This document shows positions 9,603 through 19,078 of a DNA stretch of 24,041 nt, in pieces. The notes under the pieces are model-generated. The model did not search any database, was not told the origin of the DNA, and worked only from the letters and a program-made list of their open reading frames with translations. This DNA comes from Cyclostephanos tholiformis (taxonomy: Eukaryota; Bacillariophyta; Thalassiosirophyceae; Thalassiosirales; Thalassiosiraceae): contig JALLPB010000109.1 in NCBI GenBank assembly GCA_036939975.1, positions 1 to 24,041 of the forward strand, given 5' to 3'. Position 1 is the first letter of the stretch; each line of letters starts with the position of its first letter. Position numbers and translations under genes: made by a program.

Positions 9603-9927
9603 ACAGGGTCGACTCTGAAGCAAGTATGGGTTACGAAGTTATGCCGCCGCTGGAAGAGCCAAGGCATAATGAAAAGATGAAGGAGGATAGGGGGCGAAGG
9701 ACCGATGAGACTAAAAGTCTAAAAAAGTGAAACAATGAACGTCAATTTCGAGCAACGTATCGCATCTTAAGCGACCGCACATTTACGAAAAATTGCCTTC
9801 ATACGCGCATAATATATTAAATAATATTTATACCACTAATACGATGAATCCTCGTTGTTGTTGTTGTTGTCGTCGTCGTTGCTGTTTTCAGCAACAAAGA
9901 ACACTGCCGCCTATCTCATACCTTACT
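9603..9927. other. Convergent intergenic region (3' ends of kinase gene and ATP12)
   Basis: Tail-to-tail spacer of 325 bp. Its first part to 9730 stays open in another frame and has coding-like composition (see findings). The remainder is AT-rich with a TTG/TCG trinucleotide run at 9855-9882. No clear terminator or poly(A) signal was assigned. Confidence 0.6.
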
Positions 9928-11463
9928 TTAACCACTCGCCACTGTCCTCGCCAAAAACGAAGCAGCGTGCATCTGTATCGAGCAATTCAGCCTGTCGTAA
10001 TCGTGTCCACCCTCGACCAAACCCCAGCATTCGATATTGAATTCCTCCTCAACGCGCGCGGCGTCCGATGCCCACCTGGCATCCCTGGGCACGACGCAGT
10101 CTTTTTCCGACCCAGACTCATCGTCATCATCACCATTGCCCTCTCCTCCTCCTCCTCTTCCACCCCCCCCCCCCATCGCCTCGTGTATTAATGCAGCCCC
10201 GATGAAGAAGCTCTTGCTCTCCGCGCACGCGCTATACAATGCCGCGAGCGTCCATGCGTCCAGGGAATCAACGTACCTGACCGCCCTGGTAATCAATAGC
10301 GGCGGATGCGGCAATCCGCTCCTGCTACTGCCGCCGCCACCGCCGCCGTCGCCATCGCCATTCCTCATCCTACTGCCATTTCCATCGTCATGCGACGACG
10401 TCGGTCGTCGGCAAAGCGTGAGCGCCTCGCCCTCCCCGTACGCGATGGCGGGACGCAAATCGTGTCCGAAAGGCAATCCGAACACGCGCGTCATGCCGTA
10501 ATCGTGCAATCCCATATAAGCCCTCGACTGTCGTCGGTACAATCCCCTGTCGTTCATGTCGTTGGGATCGGCCATGTAACAGCTAGTGTCATTGTATAGG
10601 TACGACAACACGTCGTTGCGATGCGCGGTAGGATTCGACGCCACCTGGTCGATGGCCGTGCAGCAGAGCGTCATCAGAGGCATTTGAGCCGGACGCACGT
10701 GAGCGACCTGAGAGTCCCACTCCGACGCCACCGCGATGGCCAGGGGGAGGGATGGCAACGAAAGCGTGCGGCCCAATGGCGTGCGCAGCGTCCGACCGTC
10801 GAGTGTCACGCCGTACCACGACGATGCCGCTTCGACGTCGGCGTCGTTGGGATTGGAGCCACGACGACGACGACGCGGCGGCACCAGCATGGCCGCCCAA
10901 CGGTCCGAGTCGGACGTAGTCGTCGTGTGGTTGTTCGTCACCCCCGACGCGCTGTTCGTGCCATCGACTCCGGCGGAGATCGGCGATTCCACGAACAGCG
11001 TCTTCGTCGTTGTGATCGTCGTCGTGCCGTCCATCGCGGCGGACGACGTGGAAGAATCGGATGACGAAAACGAAAACGGCGGAGGGGACGTCGGGACGAC
11101 TCCGACGTCGGCGTAAAATCGACGTCGTCCGGCGAGTCGACGATCGGCGGCGGAGGCGGTCACGTTCGTCGTCTTCTTCTTCTCCTCCTTACTTGTCATC
11201 TCATGGCCTACTCTCCCCTTATCACTATCGTTGGAAGATGACGATGATGATGATGATGACGACGACAAATTATGGGATCCGCCACGCTGCCGTTCCCCGA
11301 TGCACAACGGCGGGCGGTGGCGACAATAATAATACGACGATGAAAAAATCGTCAATGATGATGATGGTGCCGCCGGAGAAGATGACGACGACGACGCATG
11401 GGCCTTGGTCGAGGAGGCGGCCCGCGAGACGACGCGGCGGGCGAAGTACAACGGCGAGGTCAT
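9928..11463 (-). CDS. ATP12: ATP12 family mitochondrial F1-ATP synthase assembly chaperone
   Basis: 511 residues. ATP12 (ATPAF2 in animals) binds the free F1 alpha subunit in the mitochondrial matrix before it joins beta. Family blocks visible: RRFYADVGVV (114-123); WYGVTLDGRTLRTPLGRTL (216-234); SEWDSQ (247-252); MPLMTLCCTAID (261-272); YLYNDTSCYMAD (288-299); and the C-terminal EEEFNIECWGLVEGGHDYDR (472-491). The start MTSPLYFARRVVSRA is basic and Ser-rich without acids, as in a mitochondrial presequence. The protein is longer than usual family members (about 300 residues) because of a Ser-rich leader (to ~110), a Thr-rich insert (125-205) and Gly/Asp-rich inserts (352-385 and 430-455). It converges on the kinase gene. 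Intron-free as read. Identity is secure; symbol given by family. Confidence 0.93.
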   Translation of the reverse strand: MTSPLYFARRVVSRAASSTKAHASSSSSSPAAPSSSLTIFSSSYYYCRHRPPLCIGERQRGGSHNLSSSSSSSSSSSNDSDKGRVGHEMTSKEEKKKTTNVTASAADRRLAGRRRFYADVGVVPTSPPPFSFSSSDSSTSSAAMDGTTTITTTKTLFVESPISAGVDGTNSASGVTNNHTTTTSDSDRWAAMLVPPRRRRRGSNPNDADVEAASSWYGVTLDGRTLRTPLGRTLSLPSLPLAIAVASEWDSQVAHVRPAQMPLMTLCCTAIDQVASNPTAHRNDVLSYLYNDTSCYMADPNDMNDRGLYRRQSRAYMGLHDYGMTRVFGLPFGHDLRPAIAYGEGEALTLCRRPTSSHDDGNGSRMRNGDGDGGGGGGSSRSGLPHPPLLITRAVRYVDSLDAWTLAALYSACAESKSFFIGAALIHEAMGGGGGRGGGGEGNGDDDDESGSEKDCVVPRDARWASDAARVEEEFNIECWGLVEGGHDYDRLNCSIQMHAASFLARTVASG

Positions 11464-11654
11464 GGTGCAGACGCAGGGCTAAGGTAGAGGGGGTTGCCGT
11501 CAATCTACATACTATTATGGATTTTCTATCGGGCGAAAGTACCAAACGGTACTCGGAGGTACGAGTTTAATTCCGATGTTGGCGGACCCACTTTGTAACA
11601 AAAAAATTCCCTAATTGGCTGCATATTAGTAATCCGACTCTTAAATATTAGATC
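11464..11654. other. Upstream region of ATP12
   Basis: Contains the ATP12 promoter and 5' leader on the minus strand and the edge of the transposon-rich block. A GTACCAAACGGTAC word sits at 11537-11550 and reappears near 16193. No promoter element was identified. Confidence 0.4.
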
Positions 11655-12659
11655 TCATGTCGCCCGGCCCAACTGAGTGCACAGTTGTCTAGACAAGTAC
11701 TTTCTCGTCACATCGGTATAGGACACCCCTATGCTCCGACAGAATCTTGATGGTCTATTATCACTCTNGACAATGTGCTTGTCATTATTACTTCCAAACT
11801 GTGGGCCACAAACTCCAAGAATGCGGCAGTCAAAATCAGTGATGCATTCAAAAGCAACGGATGGAAAGGACTCCTTACCCTTGGAACTATTATAGTCCTC
11901 TGCAGGACAATTTGACCATTTCACATGAACAACATCTGCCGATCCGGCAACACCAGGAAGACCAACGTCCTCATAATGCCTCATAATGGAAGCCAGCTGA
12001 TCCGGGGTACGGGGCATAAAATGTATTCTTCCGCAATGCTTGATACATGCTCCACAAAACTCAAAAAGAAGTTACTGTGATCAGACGCACATATATGCAT
12101 CAGAGTCTTCAACTGGCGGAGGGATTGCAGCATGCCGCCAATCATGGCAAGCATCCCCAGAACAAGAAGCTCAACCTTCAGTTTCAGATGGGCACTTTTC
12201 CGATAATGATGCATTAATCTGACGACCCAACCCTCTGCAATAAAACATTTACCAATCTTGAGGACTTTAACTAATGGCATACAAAGATCTCCCTCAATAT
12301 AATCATATGCCCACATGACGAGCGGACAGGCTGATTAGATAGAAATTTGCAATAGAATGTGGAAGACTATATTTGCTGATCTTGTAGAAATAATGGTTGG
12401 GAGAACGCGGCTTCCTACCACCCATGGCACTGTCGACAAACAAATAATCATCTAAGTCATCAGGCGCAACAAAGGATTCGCCCAGCTGGGACGGATGAAG
12501 GGGGTCAAATTTCATGATCTCTGATTTATCCATCCACCAAAGATTCTGGAAAGTCTCAACCATAGGATCACTGATCTCTGCCCGGACCTCTGTGGCAATT
12601 GCATCATGAATGTCCTGGTATGTGATGGAGCCAGTAGCAGTATCAAAAAGGCCATCCAT
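11655..12659 (-). pseudogene. Harbinger-type (DDE_Tnp_4/Plant_tran-like) transposase, frameshifted and 3'-truncated
   Basis: Three overlapping open stretches on the minus strand read as one protein: 12659-12303 (start MDGLFDTATG), 12316-11981, and 12017-11655. Each junction needs one frame change. In the last two pieces the order fits PIF/Harbinger transposases: a helical region, EEYILCP-type lead-in, GLPGVAGSADVVHVKWSNCP with the first catalytic Asp, KGKESFPSVAFE, and GPQFGSNNDKHIV with the second catalytic Asp. The third acidic residue and C-terminus are missing; similarity ends beside the N at 11768. The disrupted frames mean it is not expected to encode active enzyme. Terminal inverted repeats were not found. 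Confidence 0.75.
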
Positions 12660-13254
12660 GGTGGGGATTGTTGGATGCTGTGGCGACGGGGGATGTGCAA
12701 TGTATGAGAGGTTCTCACTGTGGCCAGTAATAAATAATAAAAATACTTTCCGGCTATCCGGGAGACACTTCCCAAGGGGGGCCAGAAGGAACCTCCAGGC
12801 TGCGCGAGAAGCCAGCCAGGAAAAAAATTGGATATTTTTTTGTTTTTTTTCGTTCACAATTTTTTTTGGCACAGATTTTACTATCCGAGCAAATCTAATC
12901 ATGAATTTTTGGGCCGGATACTCGGGAAGTCAAGTTGGAGGGAAATTTGAATTGTGGGTTCTCGAAAAAAGCTATCGGGCTAACGGAGGATCTGAATCTA
13001 ATCCCAGCCTAAGTCCTTGCTCTGGAAACCCTCTCTTATTTTCCACGCTGTACTGGTTCCACACATATGTACAAATTTAGAAAGCACTAGTAGTCCTTTC
13101 TCACCAGACTCTCCAACCAAAACCAAAAATCTCTGAGCGCAGAAAATTTCTGGGACACAAGGTTGGTGCACATAATGGAATAAGTTCCAATTTGGCTAGT
13201 AGTGTGAATGATTTGCTCATATTGACATCTAATTATTAAATGCACATTACACAA
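12660..13254. other. Gene-free spacer between the two transposase relics
   Basis: The minus strand stays open to 12902 but the extra sequence looks like untranslated leader (poly-Lys/Asn from the A/T run at 12827-12865). Nothing recognisable from 12903 to 13254; probably transposon flanks. Confidence 0.5.
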
Positions 13255-15757
13255 CTACCCCTGTTTGCAGCTCAGTTCTTCACCATGGAATTTGTGGTTG
13301 CAAAAGTTGCACCTATGTACATTGCATGCCAAGCACCAAATGATTTTGTATTTGTTCTGCTTCATGTATTTGTTCTTCTTCATCACCCTCTGCTGTTTGG
13401 TCAACTCATTTTTAAACTGATAAGAGCAATACTGAAAATGGTGGCTGTTGAGTGCATGTACCCATACATGTCTTGTACCATCCAACCTCCGACTGAAGAA
13501 GCAATTTGCCAATTGATCCCTTGTGATGTAATCCAATTTGTTGTCTTCCAAGAACATCTTTATTTCATCATAAGATGTGAAATTGCACTCTTCCTCCACT
13601 GATGCAGTACGAGATACTTTTCCATAGAGTGAGAATGAGTGAGTAGTTTCACATGAGGCAGCAAGTATTGCATCATTGATGCCTCTGAGCAAGTCAATGT
13701 ATTGCATCATTGATGCCTCTGAGCAAGTCAATGTGTTTTCTCATTGTCCTGGTAAGAGTAAGTCAAACACCAACTCCTCATGGAACTCAGCAAGCAACCA
13801 CTTTGGAGGGAGGCTTTCTTTCTTTGGCTTCTACTCCTCATCATAAAAGGCACAGTAAATTTTATATCCATTTATGGCTGTCACTCCAATCCCCCGAATT
13901 AAAGAAGGCCACCACCATTTCCTAAATTGAATCCAATGATGGTTGGGCTGATAGACACCGTGAAGCTGATCAGCTATGTTGACACTGTTCATGTGCTGAT
14001 TGTATCCATTGATCAAGTTTAGATGAAGGAACTGAAGATTCATTTTCTTCTTCTCCTGCTGATTCCACACCCATTTCTCATTCACGCTCCATTCAACCAA
14101 CCAACTCCATGGCCATTGATAACAGATGCATGGGCTTCATGTCATAGTCTGATGTGGTCAAGATATTGGGACATCCTGGCAAATTATTCTACCTTGCCAC
14201 TTTTGTTGTTCCCCACAAGCTCTCTGTCAACTTTGGGTTCTTCTCCTCCTTTTGAAGTACCCAAGCTGGCACTCCACAGTTGCTTGTTCTTACCATCCCA
14301 TGAGCCAGCTTCTGCTCAATACAGTCCCTGAAACAACTTAAGAGATTTGGCATTGAATAAGTTGCCCATATAAATTCACATTGATCTATTTGGCAGCTGT
14401 TTTGCAAACCAAATCACTCAACAAGCAGTTGGCACAAACTCAAATTCCTTGAACTCTGGCCCCAACACCTGAAGCCCCCCATGGCAAAACCAAAATGAAT
14501 AAGTATACCCTATGTCGCAAATTGCATCGCACTGGAAACCCTATCTCCTTCATTTTTGATGGAGATATGGAGCTCATCAAAGATACTCCTTGGAATCCAA
14601 GGGTTTATTGTTGATAAGACCAATTTGGCTTTGTCCCACATATCCTTCGCTTGTTTATTGTGCTCCGTAAGAAGCCTCCAAACTTTCCACAGGGCATCCC
14701 TCTTCTGTTCCTCTGCCAGATTCTCATGGTAGTTGGTCATCATAAAATAATGCTGGAAATGTTTCTATTTGCATTCCCCCTATAATTGCCACCTCCTTCC
14801 TCATCACTTTAGCCACATGGTCATTCCCATATAGTGGATTCTTCTCCAAAGAATCGAAGCAATATTAAATCCAATACTTTGGAGCAAGGCCATTTGTGAA
14901 AAGGACTCCAATAAAGTGGTGTATCTCATCAACATTAAACACCACCCAGTAAATGATCCTGTCTCATTTCTCACCTTGCAATGATACTCAAATGAATCAC
15001 CATTGATCTGTACAACGTACTCCGAACCTCAGAGCTGATCAAAAAGCTTCCTCTTGGTCCCCAATGGCACAATACCAAATTCATTCATGATATTGGCAAG
15101 AAGTTTTCCGGACATGCTCTCATCACCATAATTAATTCTAAGGGGGAGAACACTATCCTGGATGGTCAATACAAATTATTCCCACTCATGCCCCTCAGGA
15201 TTCATTGCAGTGGCGGGGAATGCGACATCATCTAATGCTGATTTGGTGAGCAGCTGCACTGCCAAAGTTGCCATCACCCAATCTGATTCAGCAACCCAGC
15301 CACTGGAATCATCATCTGATGTAGCAGAATATCTCTCACCATGCTTACAACCATCTATCGGTGTTAGCAGTTTTTTTGGTGACAGCTCTTCATCACTAGA
15401 GGATGAATTACAATTGTCATTGTGCAATGATCATATGCGAGTGCTGGTTGATGTGGCAGCTGTCATGCCACTAGTCAATGAAGATTTGGCACTTGGCTGA
15501 TTGGATTGCCACACATGGACATGGGATGGCAGTTGTGCTGTGAAAGCATCATTCTAAACTGTTGTCACTGGACTGTTTTGGGTGGGAGGGATCAATGGCA
15601 GCCCATCTAGGAACCGTTGAGCAACAAATTTGTCCATGGAAGGCAGGCCCGGCATGATTGGGGCAGCATTATTGTCATTGGTGGAAGCCATTGTGGAGGG
15701 GGGTGCTCGCTGGGTTTTGGGGGGGGGTTGTACAAAGACAAGATATGTGACTATCAT
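13255..15757 (-). pseudogene. piggyBac-type (DDE_Tnp_1_7/PGBD4-like) transposase relic
   Basis: Fragments run in order from right to left on the minus strand. N-terminal Ser/Asp-rich part 15757-15176 (start MASTNDNNAAP at about 15690, with in-frame stops such as TAG at 15554-15556). Core pieces around 15100-14760 (GDSFEYHCKVRNETGSFTGW). 14743-14510. 14407-14189 with a VRTSNCGVPAWV and EKKNPK/GTTKVA-like block typical of PGBD proteins. 14100-13831 with the piggyBac YNxHMxxVNxADQ and FRKWWWPSL signature. 13731-13255 ending in a Cys-rich zinc-ribbon-like tail, WCLACNVHRCNFC. The first four pieces share one frame and the last two another, so there is at least one frameshift plus several stops. 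The catalytic protein cannot be made intact. No terminal repeats or TTAA duplication could be assigned. Confidence 0.8.
13666..13733. repeat. 34-bp exact tandem duplication
   Basis: 13666-13699 and 13700-13733 are identical, beginning TATTGCATCATTGATGCCTC. It falls inside the piggyBac relic; 34 is not a multiple of three, so it shifts the frame. Confidence 0.95.
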
Positions 15758-16638
15758 AGCTTATGTAGGAATTCCTGATGATTGCCTTGTTTCTTGAAGT
15801 CAACATTTTTGATGATCACCTAAAATTTTACTATAAAACTAAGCCTCAAACTAGTGGGGTGAATGCTTTTTCATAGGTGTAAACTATGTCGCAGATCCCC
15901 AAATCCCTATACCACTGAAATGCTGAGACTGTCCTCTTTCTGCATGTATAATAAATAATAGGCTAAATAATACTATCATTGGGTCACAACGGCAGTTTCT
16001 TAATATAACACTCAACGAAAGGACCTTTGAGTTTAGTTCAAATTTTTGACCACACGAACAAAAACAACAATATAAAGAGATAGAATAGCTATCAATTACT
16101 GAGGTTGAGGGAAAAATTCAATTTTATATTATTTTTAATATTTTTAACTAAGATTTCATACTTTTAGGGTATGAAACTAATAAAGTATAAAAGTACTAAA
16201 CGGTACTAAACTATGAAAGATGAAACTTGNATGATAGTTGTTTTAGACATACCTACTAGTGGTTTTACATTTTCCCTCAACCTCACTAGAGATCTGAGTA
16301 CGACTTGTTACACGTTGGGGGTGTTTTGCCAGCGCAACTGCTTCAGTATACAAAAAAAATCCTCGCTCATAATTTTGAAGGCGCAGAGGTCAGCATTTGC
16401 GGTGATTGAAAGTTTTTGAATTCATCGAAATGCCGGTTGAATTGAAAGCCCTGTGACTGGTAGACACACAAGTTTTAATTAGTGATCCTGATTGGACTAT
16501 GATCAAATGTCAGAAGGCATTTCATTGCATAAAATATTCAAAACAAAAATGCTAGTCCATAAGATACCCGAATTCTGAGAGCGGATTCAATACAGCAATT
16601 GGTAATATGTTCTCTACCTTGATCCAACTTCTCACACA
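15758..16638. other. Gene-free AT-rich region
   Basis: No coding region is supported. It holds the inverted-repeat unit at 16100-16285, an N at 16230, and the 3' untranslated region of the HRI1-like gene (right-hand end). Confidence 0.6.
16100..16285. mobile_element. Candidate MITE-like inverted-repeat unit
   Basis: TGAGGTTGAGGGAAAA (16100-16115) is the exact reverse complement of TTTTCCCTCAACCTCA (16270-16285). The 186-bp unit is AT-rich, non-coding, and contains an internal 8-bp hairpin (TTTCATAC 16154-16161 with GTATGAAA 16169-16176) and a doubled GTACTAAAC. No target-site duplication was recognised, so mobility is only inferred. Confidence 0.45.
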
Positions 16639-17724
16639 TTAAAGCTTTTTATCTTCATTGATTCCAAGTAGGTCAAGATCACCGTCAATCTCAACAACTT
16701 CCCACTTCCTGATAACTCGGTTGCAACCCACAATATATTGACTTAAAATATCACCAACCTCCAGTTTATCTTTTTCTTTGCCAATGTTCAACATGCTGCA
16801 GCTATTGGTGTCAGAGCCGATGAGGGTGCATCCAACCAATGAAGGATCAGTGCTGTGCAAGATATTCCAGACGCCACTTTCTGTCACCTTGCCACAAAGT
16901 CCAACATAGCTACCTATCATTCGCATTTGATTCGTAAGATCGCAAACTATCGATTGCACAGCCTCCTTGAGAGTCTTTCCGGTACACTCCTCTATTGCGT
17001 GGCAACTTTCAGGGCAACCCAATGATTGGGCGGCGATGGCATCCTTCGGTCGTCCAATTGCATACGCAAAATAGTCACCCGTGCGAACCCAATATCCAAG
17101 CCGTTCCGCTTCATTTTCCGACCTGAGTTTAAACGCAAACGTCGGGCCTTCCGCTGTTCCTGGCAATCTCATCCATCCCTCTGAATAACTTGCATCCGCC
17201 CCAGTCTCACGGAGGTCGATGCTTCCGTCGGCATTCGGAGTCGACGACGCACAGACTCCAACGTCTAGCGCACCAGAGGGAGGTTGGTAGTCTATATCAC
17301 GGCGCCAAAAGCATGTACATAGCCCTAGTGCTCCACCATTTGCGTCCCTGGCAAGCTGCGCCAACGCATCGTCCTCGGCAAGTGCCTTGCCCGACGTAGT
17401 ATCACCAAGGGTGTATTGCAGCTGCCCGGCGAAGGATTTTTGGCGCAGCAGTATTTCAATCTGCTCGCTTGATAGTTTGGATGGATCCGACACCGAAAAA
17501 CTCCTAGCCTCCAGCGCTGAGGGCGTGGGCATGTATCCGGCCGACCGCGCCAGGGGGACCGATCGGCCAGGAGATCCTTTGGGGAGACGAAGGTCGACGT
17601 ACAGTCCACTGATAGGTGTCTGCGTCCACAAAACGAGGGTGTCTCGATCGGCCTCCGGGTTGCCGATCGGGTCCTCTTCCCATTTCCGTCGCCAAACTCC
17701 AGCAATTGCGTGGGGGGTTGCCAT
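16639..17724 (-). CDS. HRI1-like protein, function unknown
   Basis: 361 residues from the ATG at 17724. The frame is open upstream to 17787 but without another ATG, so this start is preferred. The sequence begins IAGVWRRKW, then LVLWTQTPISGLYVDLRLP (30-48), SFAGQLQY (97-104), CFWRRDIDYQPPSGALDVG (138-156) and a WxxRTGDYFAYAIGRP block (212-226). The pattern of a Trp-initiated barrel with VDLRLP, FAG and a D-Y-QPP-DVG block recalls the yeast Hri1 family, whose structure is lipocalin-like and whose role is not settled. Many Cys (CPESCHAIEEC at 237-247) and no signal peptide or membrane span suggest a cytosolic protein. Divergent from the coiled-coil gene, sharing a short intergenic region. The family call is moderate; that it is a real gene is likely. 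Confidence 0.7.
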   Translation of the reverse strand: MATPHAIAGVWRRKWEEDPIGNPEADRDTLVLWTQTPISGLYVDLRLPKGSPGRSVPLARSAGYMPTPSALEARSFSVSDPSKLSSEQIEILLRQKSFAGQLQYTLGDTTSGKALAEDDALAQLARDANGGALGLCTCFWRRDIDYQPPSGALDVGVCASSTPNADGSIDLRETGADASYSEGWMRLPGTAEGPTFAFKLRSENEAERLGYWVRTGDYFAYAIGRPKDAIAAQSLGCPESCHAIEECTGKTLKEAVQSIVCDLTNQMRMIGSYVGLCGKVTESGVWNILHSTDPSLVGCTLIGSDTNSCSMLNIGKEKDKLEVGDILSQYIVGCNRVIRKWEVVEIDGDLDLLGINEDKKL

Positions 17725-17877
17725 GTGGAAACGCAAGAAAATGTGAATGATGCGATCCTTTTTCGTTTTTTTGATTTGTTGTGTCACTCAGTTTAGCGAG
17801 GATTCGTCCTTATCCAAAAAAGCTTCCTGGTCCAAATGCCCACATAAGCGTCGGCCCAGGTCACACAGCAACGAACC
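17725..17877. promoter_or_regulatory. Shared 153-bp bidirectional promoter region
   Basis: The start codons of the HRI1-like gene (minus) and the coiled-coil gene (plus) are only 153 bp apart, so both promoters and leaders must fit here. A T-run at 17759-17772 is present. No TATA box was identified. Confidence 0.5.
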
Positions 17878-18735
17878 ATGACCATGAATTCGTACAACGA
17901 TGAGGATTTAAATAAAACGTCGCAAGAATCCTTTCATGATATGGAAGCCGATACGAAGCAGCAACAGATCCTATGTTTTCGTAACCTTAATAAAGAGTTC
18001 CTAACAAAGCGGCAGCAGAGCCTTCAAGATCAACAAAGTCAGGGGAAACCGTACACTTGTGATGAAGAAACGCAGCATCTACATGAGAAGATCGACGCAC
18101 TCCAAGAGCTAGTTCAGCATCTCTCGCACGAGCTTCGTGTCACACAGGACGCCCATCAACTCGACAAGGATCAATCCCTGTCCAAAGTTGAATTACTGTG
18201 CTCCGAGTTGGATCGTCAAAATTCACGTCACGCTCAAATTGTCAAGTCGTTTCGAAAGAGATTAATCGAGAGTGAAACTGCCCGGATGAAAATGCAGGAT
18301 CAACTTTCTTCGTATATGGAGAAAGATATTCAGCGTGAGAAGGTCTTCAAGGACGCATGGAAGCAGGCCACGACGCGTGTAATTGATAATACGAAGTGGG
18401 TCGACGAACAAATGGATATTTGGAAGGAGAGCATGGAAGAACACCAGAAGAGGTTGGTTGAAGCGACGTTACGTGGTAAAATAGATGCTACCTCAGGAGG
18501 GAAAGAAAAATTGGCACCTCTCGAGTCTAATACTCGGGGGAAGGAGCAAACGGCTGCTCGCGGCAACCGTAATGAGAGCAGCAATTGTAATGCGAGAAAT
18601 GCCAAGAGTGAGAATGAAAAATTGAGCCAAAGAAGGAGAAGGTTGTGGGGTGGGAGCGGGAATGAGCTTGGGGGCAATGATTGTGACGATTTCGATGAAG
18701 AGGAGATGATCATGTATGGACAGGTGTTGCATTGA
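17878..18735 (+). CDS. Coiled-coil protein, function unknown
   Basis: 285 residues. The ATG at 17878 has A at -3 (ACC ATG), with a second ATG two codons on. The N-terminus is polar and acidic (NSYNDEDLNKTSQ). Residues ~65-150 show heptad-spaced Leu/Ile/Val with many Glu, Gln, Lys and His (IDALQELVQHLSHELRV; LLCSELDRQN), and a second helical stretch with several Trp follows (~155-200: WKQATTRV, WVDEQMDIWKESMEEHQ). The tail is Lys/Asn/Arg-rich (~203-255), has RRRRLW, then an acidic DCDDFDEEE patch before the end. No signal peptide or membrane segment. It resembles structural or centrosomal-type coiled coils only in general character; I do not recognise the family. Intron-free as read. Confidence 0.75.
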   Translation: MTMNSYNDEDLNKTSQESFHDMEADTKQQQILCFRNLNKEFLTKRQQSLQDQQSQGKPYTCDEETQHLHEKIDALQELVQHLSHELRVTQDAHQLDKDQSLSKVELLCSELDRQNSRHAQIVKSFRKRLIESETARMKMQDQLSSYMEKDIQREKVFKDAWKQATTRVIDNTKWVDEQMDIWKESMEEHQKRLVEATLRGKIDATSGGKEKLAPLESNTRGKEQTAARGNRNESSNCNARNAKSENEKLSQRRRRLWGGSGNELGGNDCDDFDEEEMIMYGQVLH

Positions 18736-18845
18736 TTGTTGGGAATTCATGAAGTTGATATGAAACACAAAAAATCATCGCTTTTTTCGCTTAAAGTCTG
18801 TGTCGGACGAAGAGGTGTGTATCTCACAAGTAGAACAAAAGTTCC

Positions 18846-18868
18846 CATCTCAAACCCTGTTTGAGATG
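18846..18868. repeat. Perfect 10-bp stem hairpin, 3-nt loop
   Basis: CATCTCAAAC, loop CCT, GTTTGAGATG. It lies 110 bp beyond the stop of the coiled-coil gene; could act in the 3' UTR of that transcript. Confidence 0.85.
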
Positions 18869-19004
18869 TCAAAGATGCCGTCCGAGTTCTTTCCTCAGAC
18901 AGGCCTTGCTTGAAATAACAGTTGTAGCTGTAAATATTGTATTTACGTAGAAGTAAAACATAAACTATTCTCTGTACGAGGTCGTGCAGCAGATAGATAC
19001 TAAC

Positions 19005-19023
19005 TTGAGATTTTTAATCTCAA
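19005..19023. repeat. Perfect 8-bp stem hairpin, 3-nt loop
   Basis: TTGAGATT, loop TTT, AATCTCAA. Confidence 0.85.
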
Positions 19024-19050
19024 TAATGATGATCTGTAGCAGTCTTTGAC

Positions 19051-19078
19051 GTTAAGACCACGACTATGTAGTCTTAAC
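19051..19078. repeat. 8-bp inverted repeat, 12-nt loop
   Basis: GTTAAGAC and GTCTTAAC flank a 12-base spacer. Third of a cluster of hairpins in this spacer. Confidence 0.75.

Noticed and set aside
9793..11570. Plus-strand open frames across the ATP12 gene
   Set aside because: Shadows of the minus-strand ATP12 CDS, with trinucleotide-driven composition.
16213..16419. Short plus-strand ORF near the N base
   Set aside because: Begins in the inverted-repeat unit, contains the ambiguous base, and shows no coding character.
17785..17787. Upstream start (GTG) for the HRI1-like gene
   Set aside because: Not an ATG; the first ATG in frame is at 17724 and precedes the conserved block.
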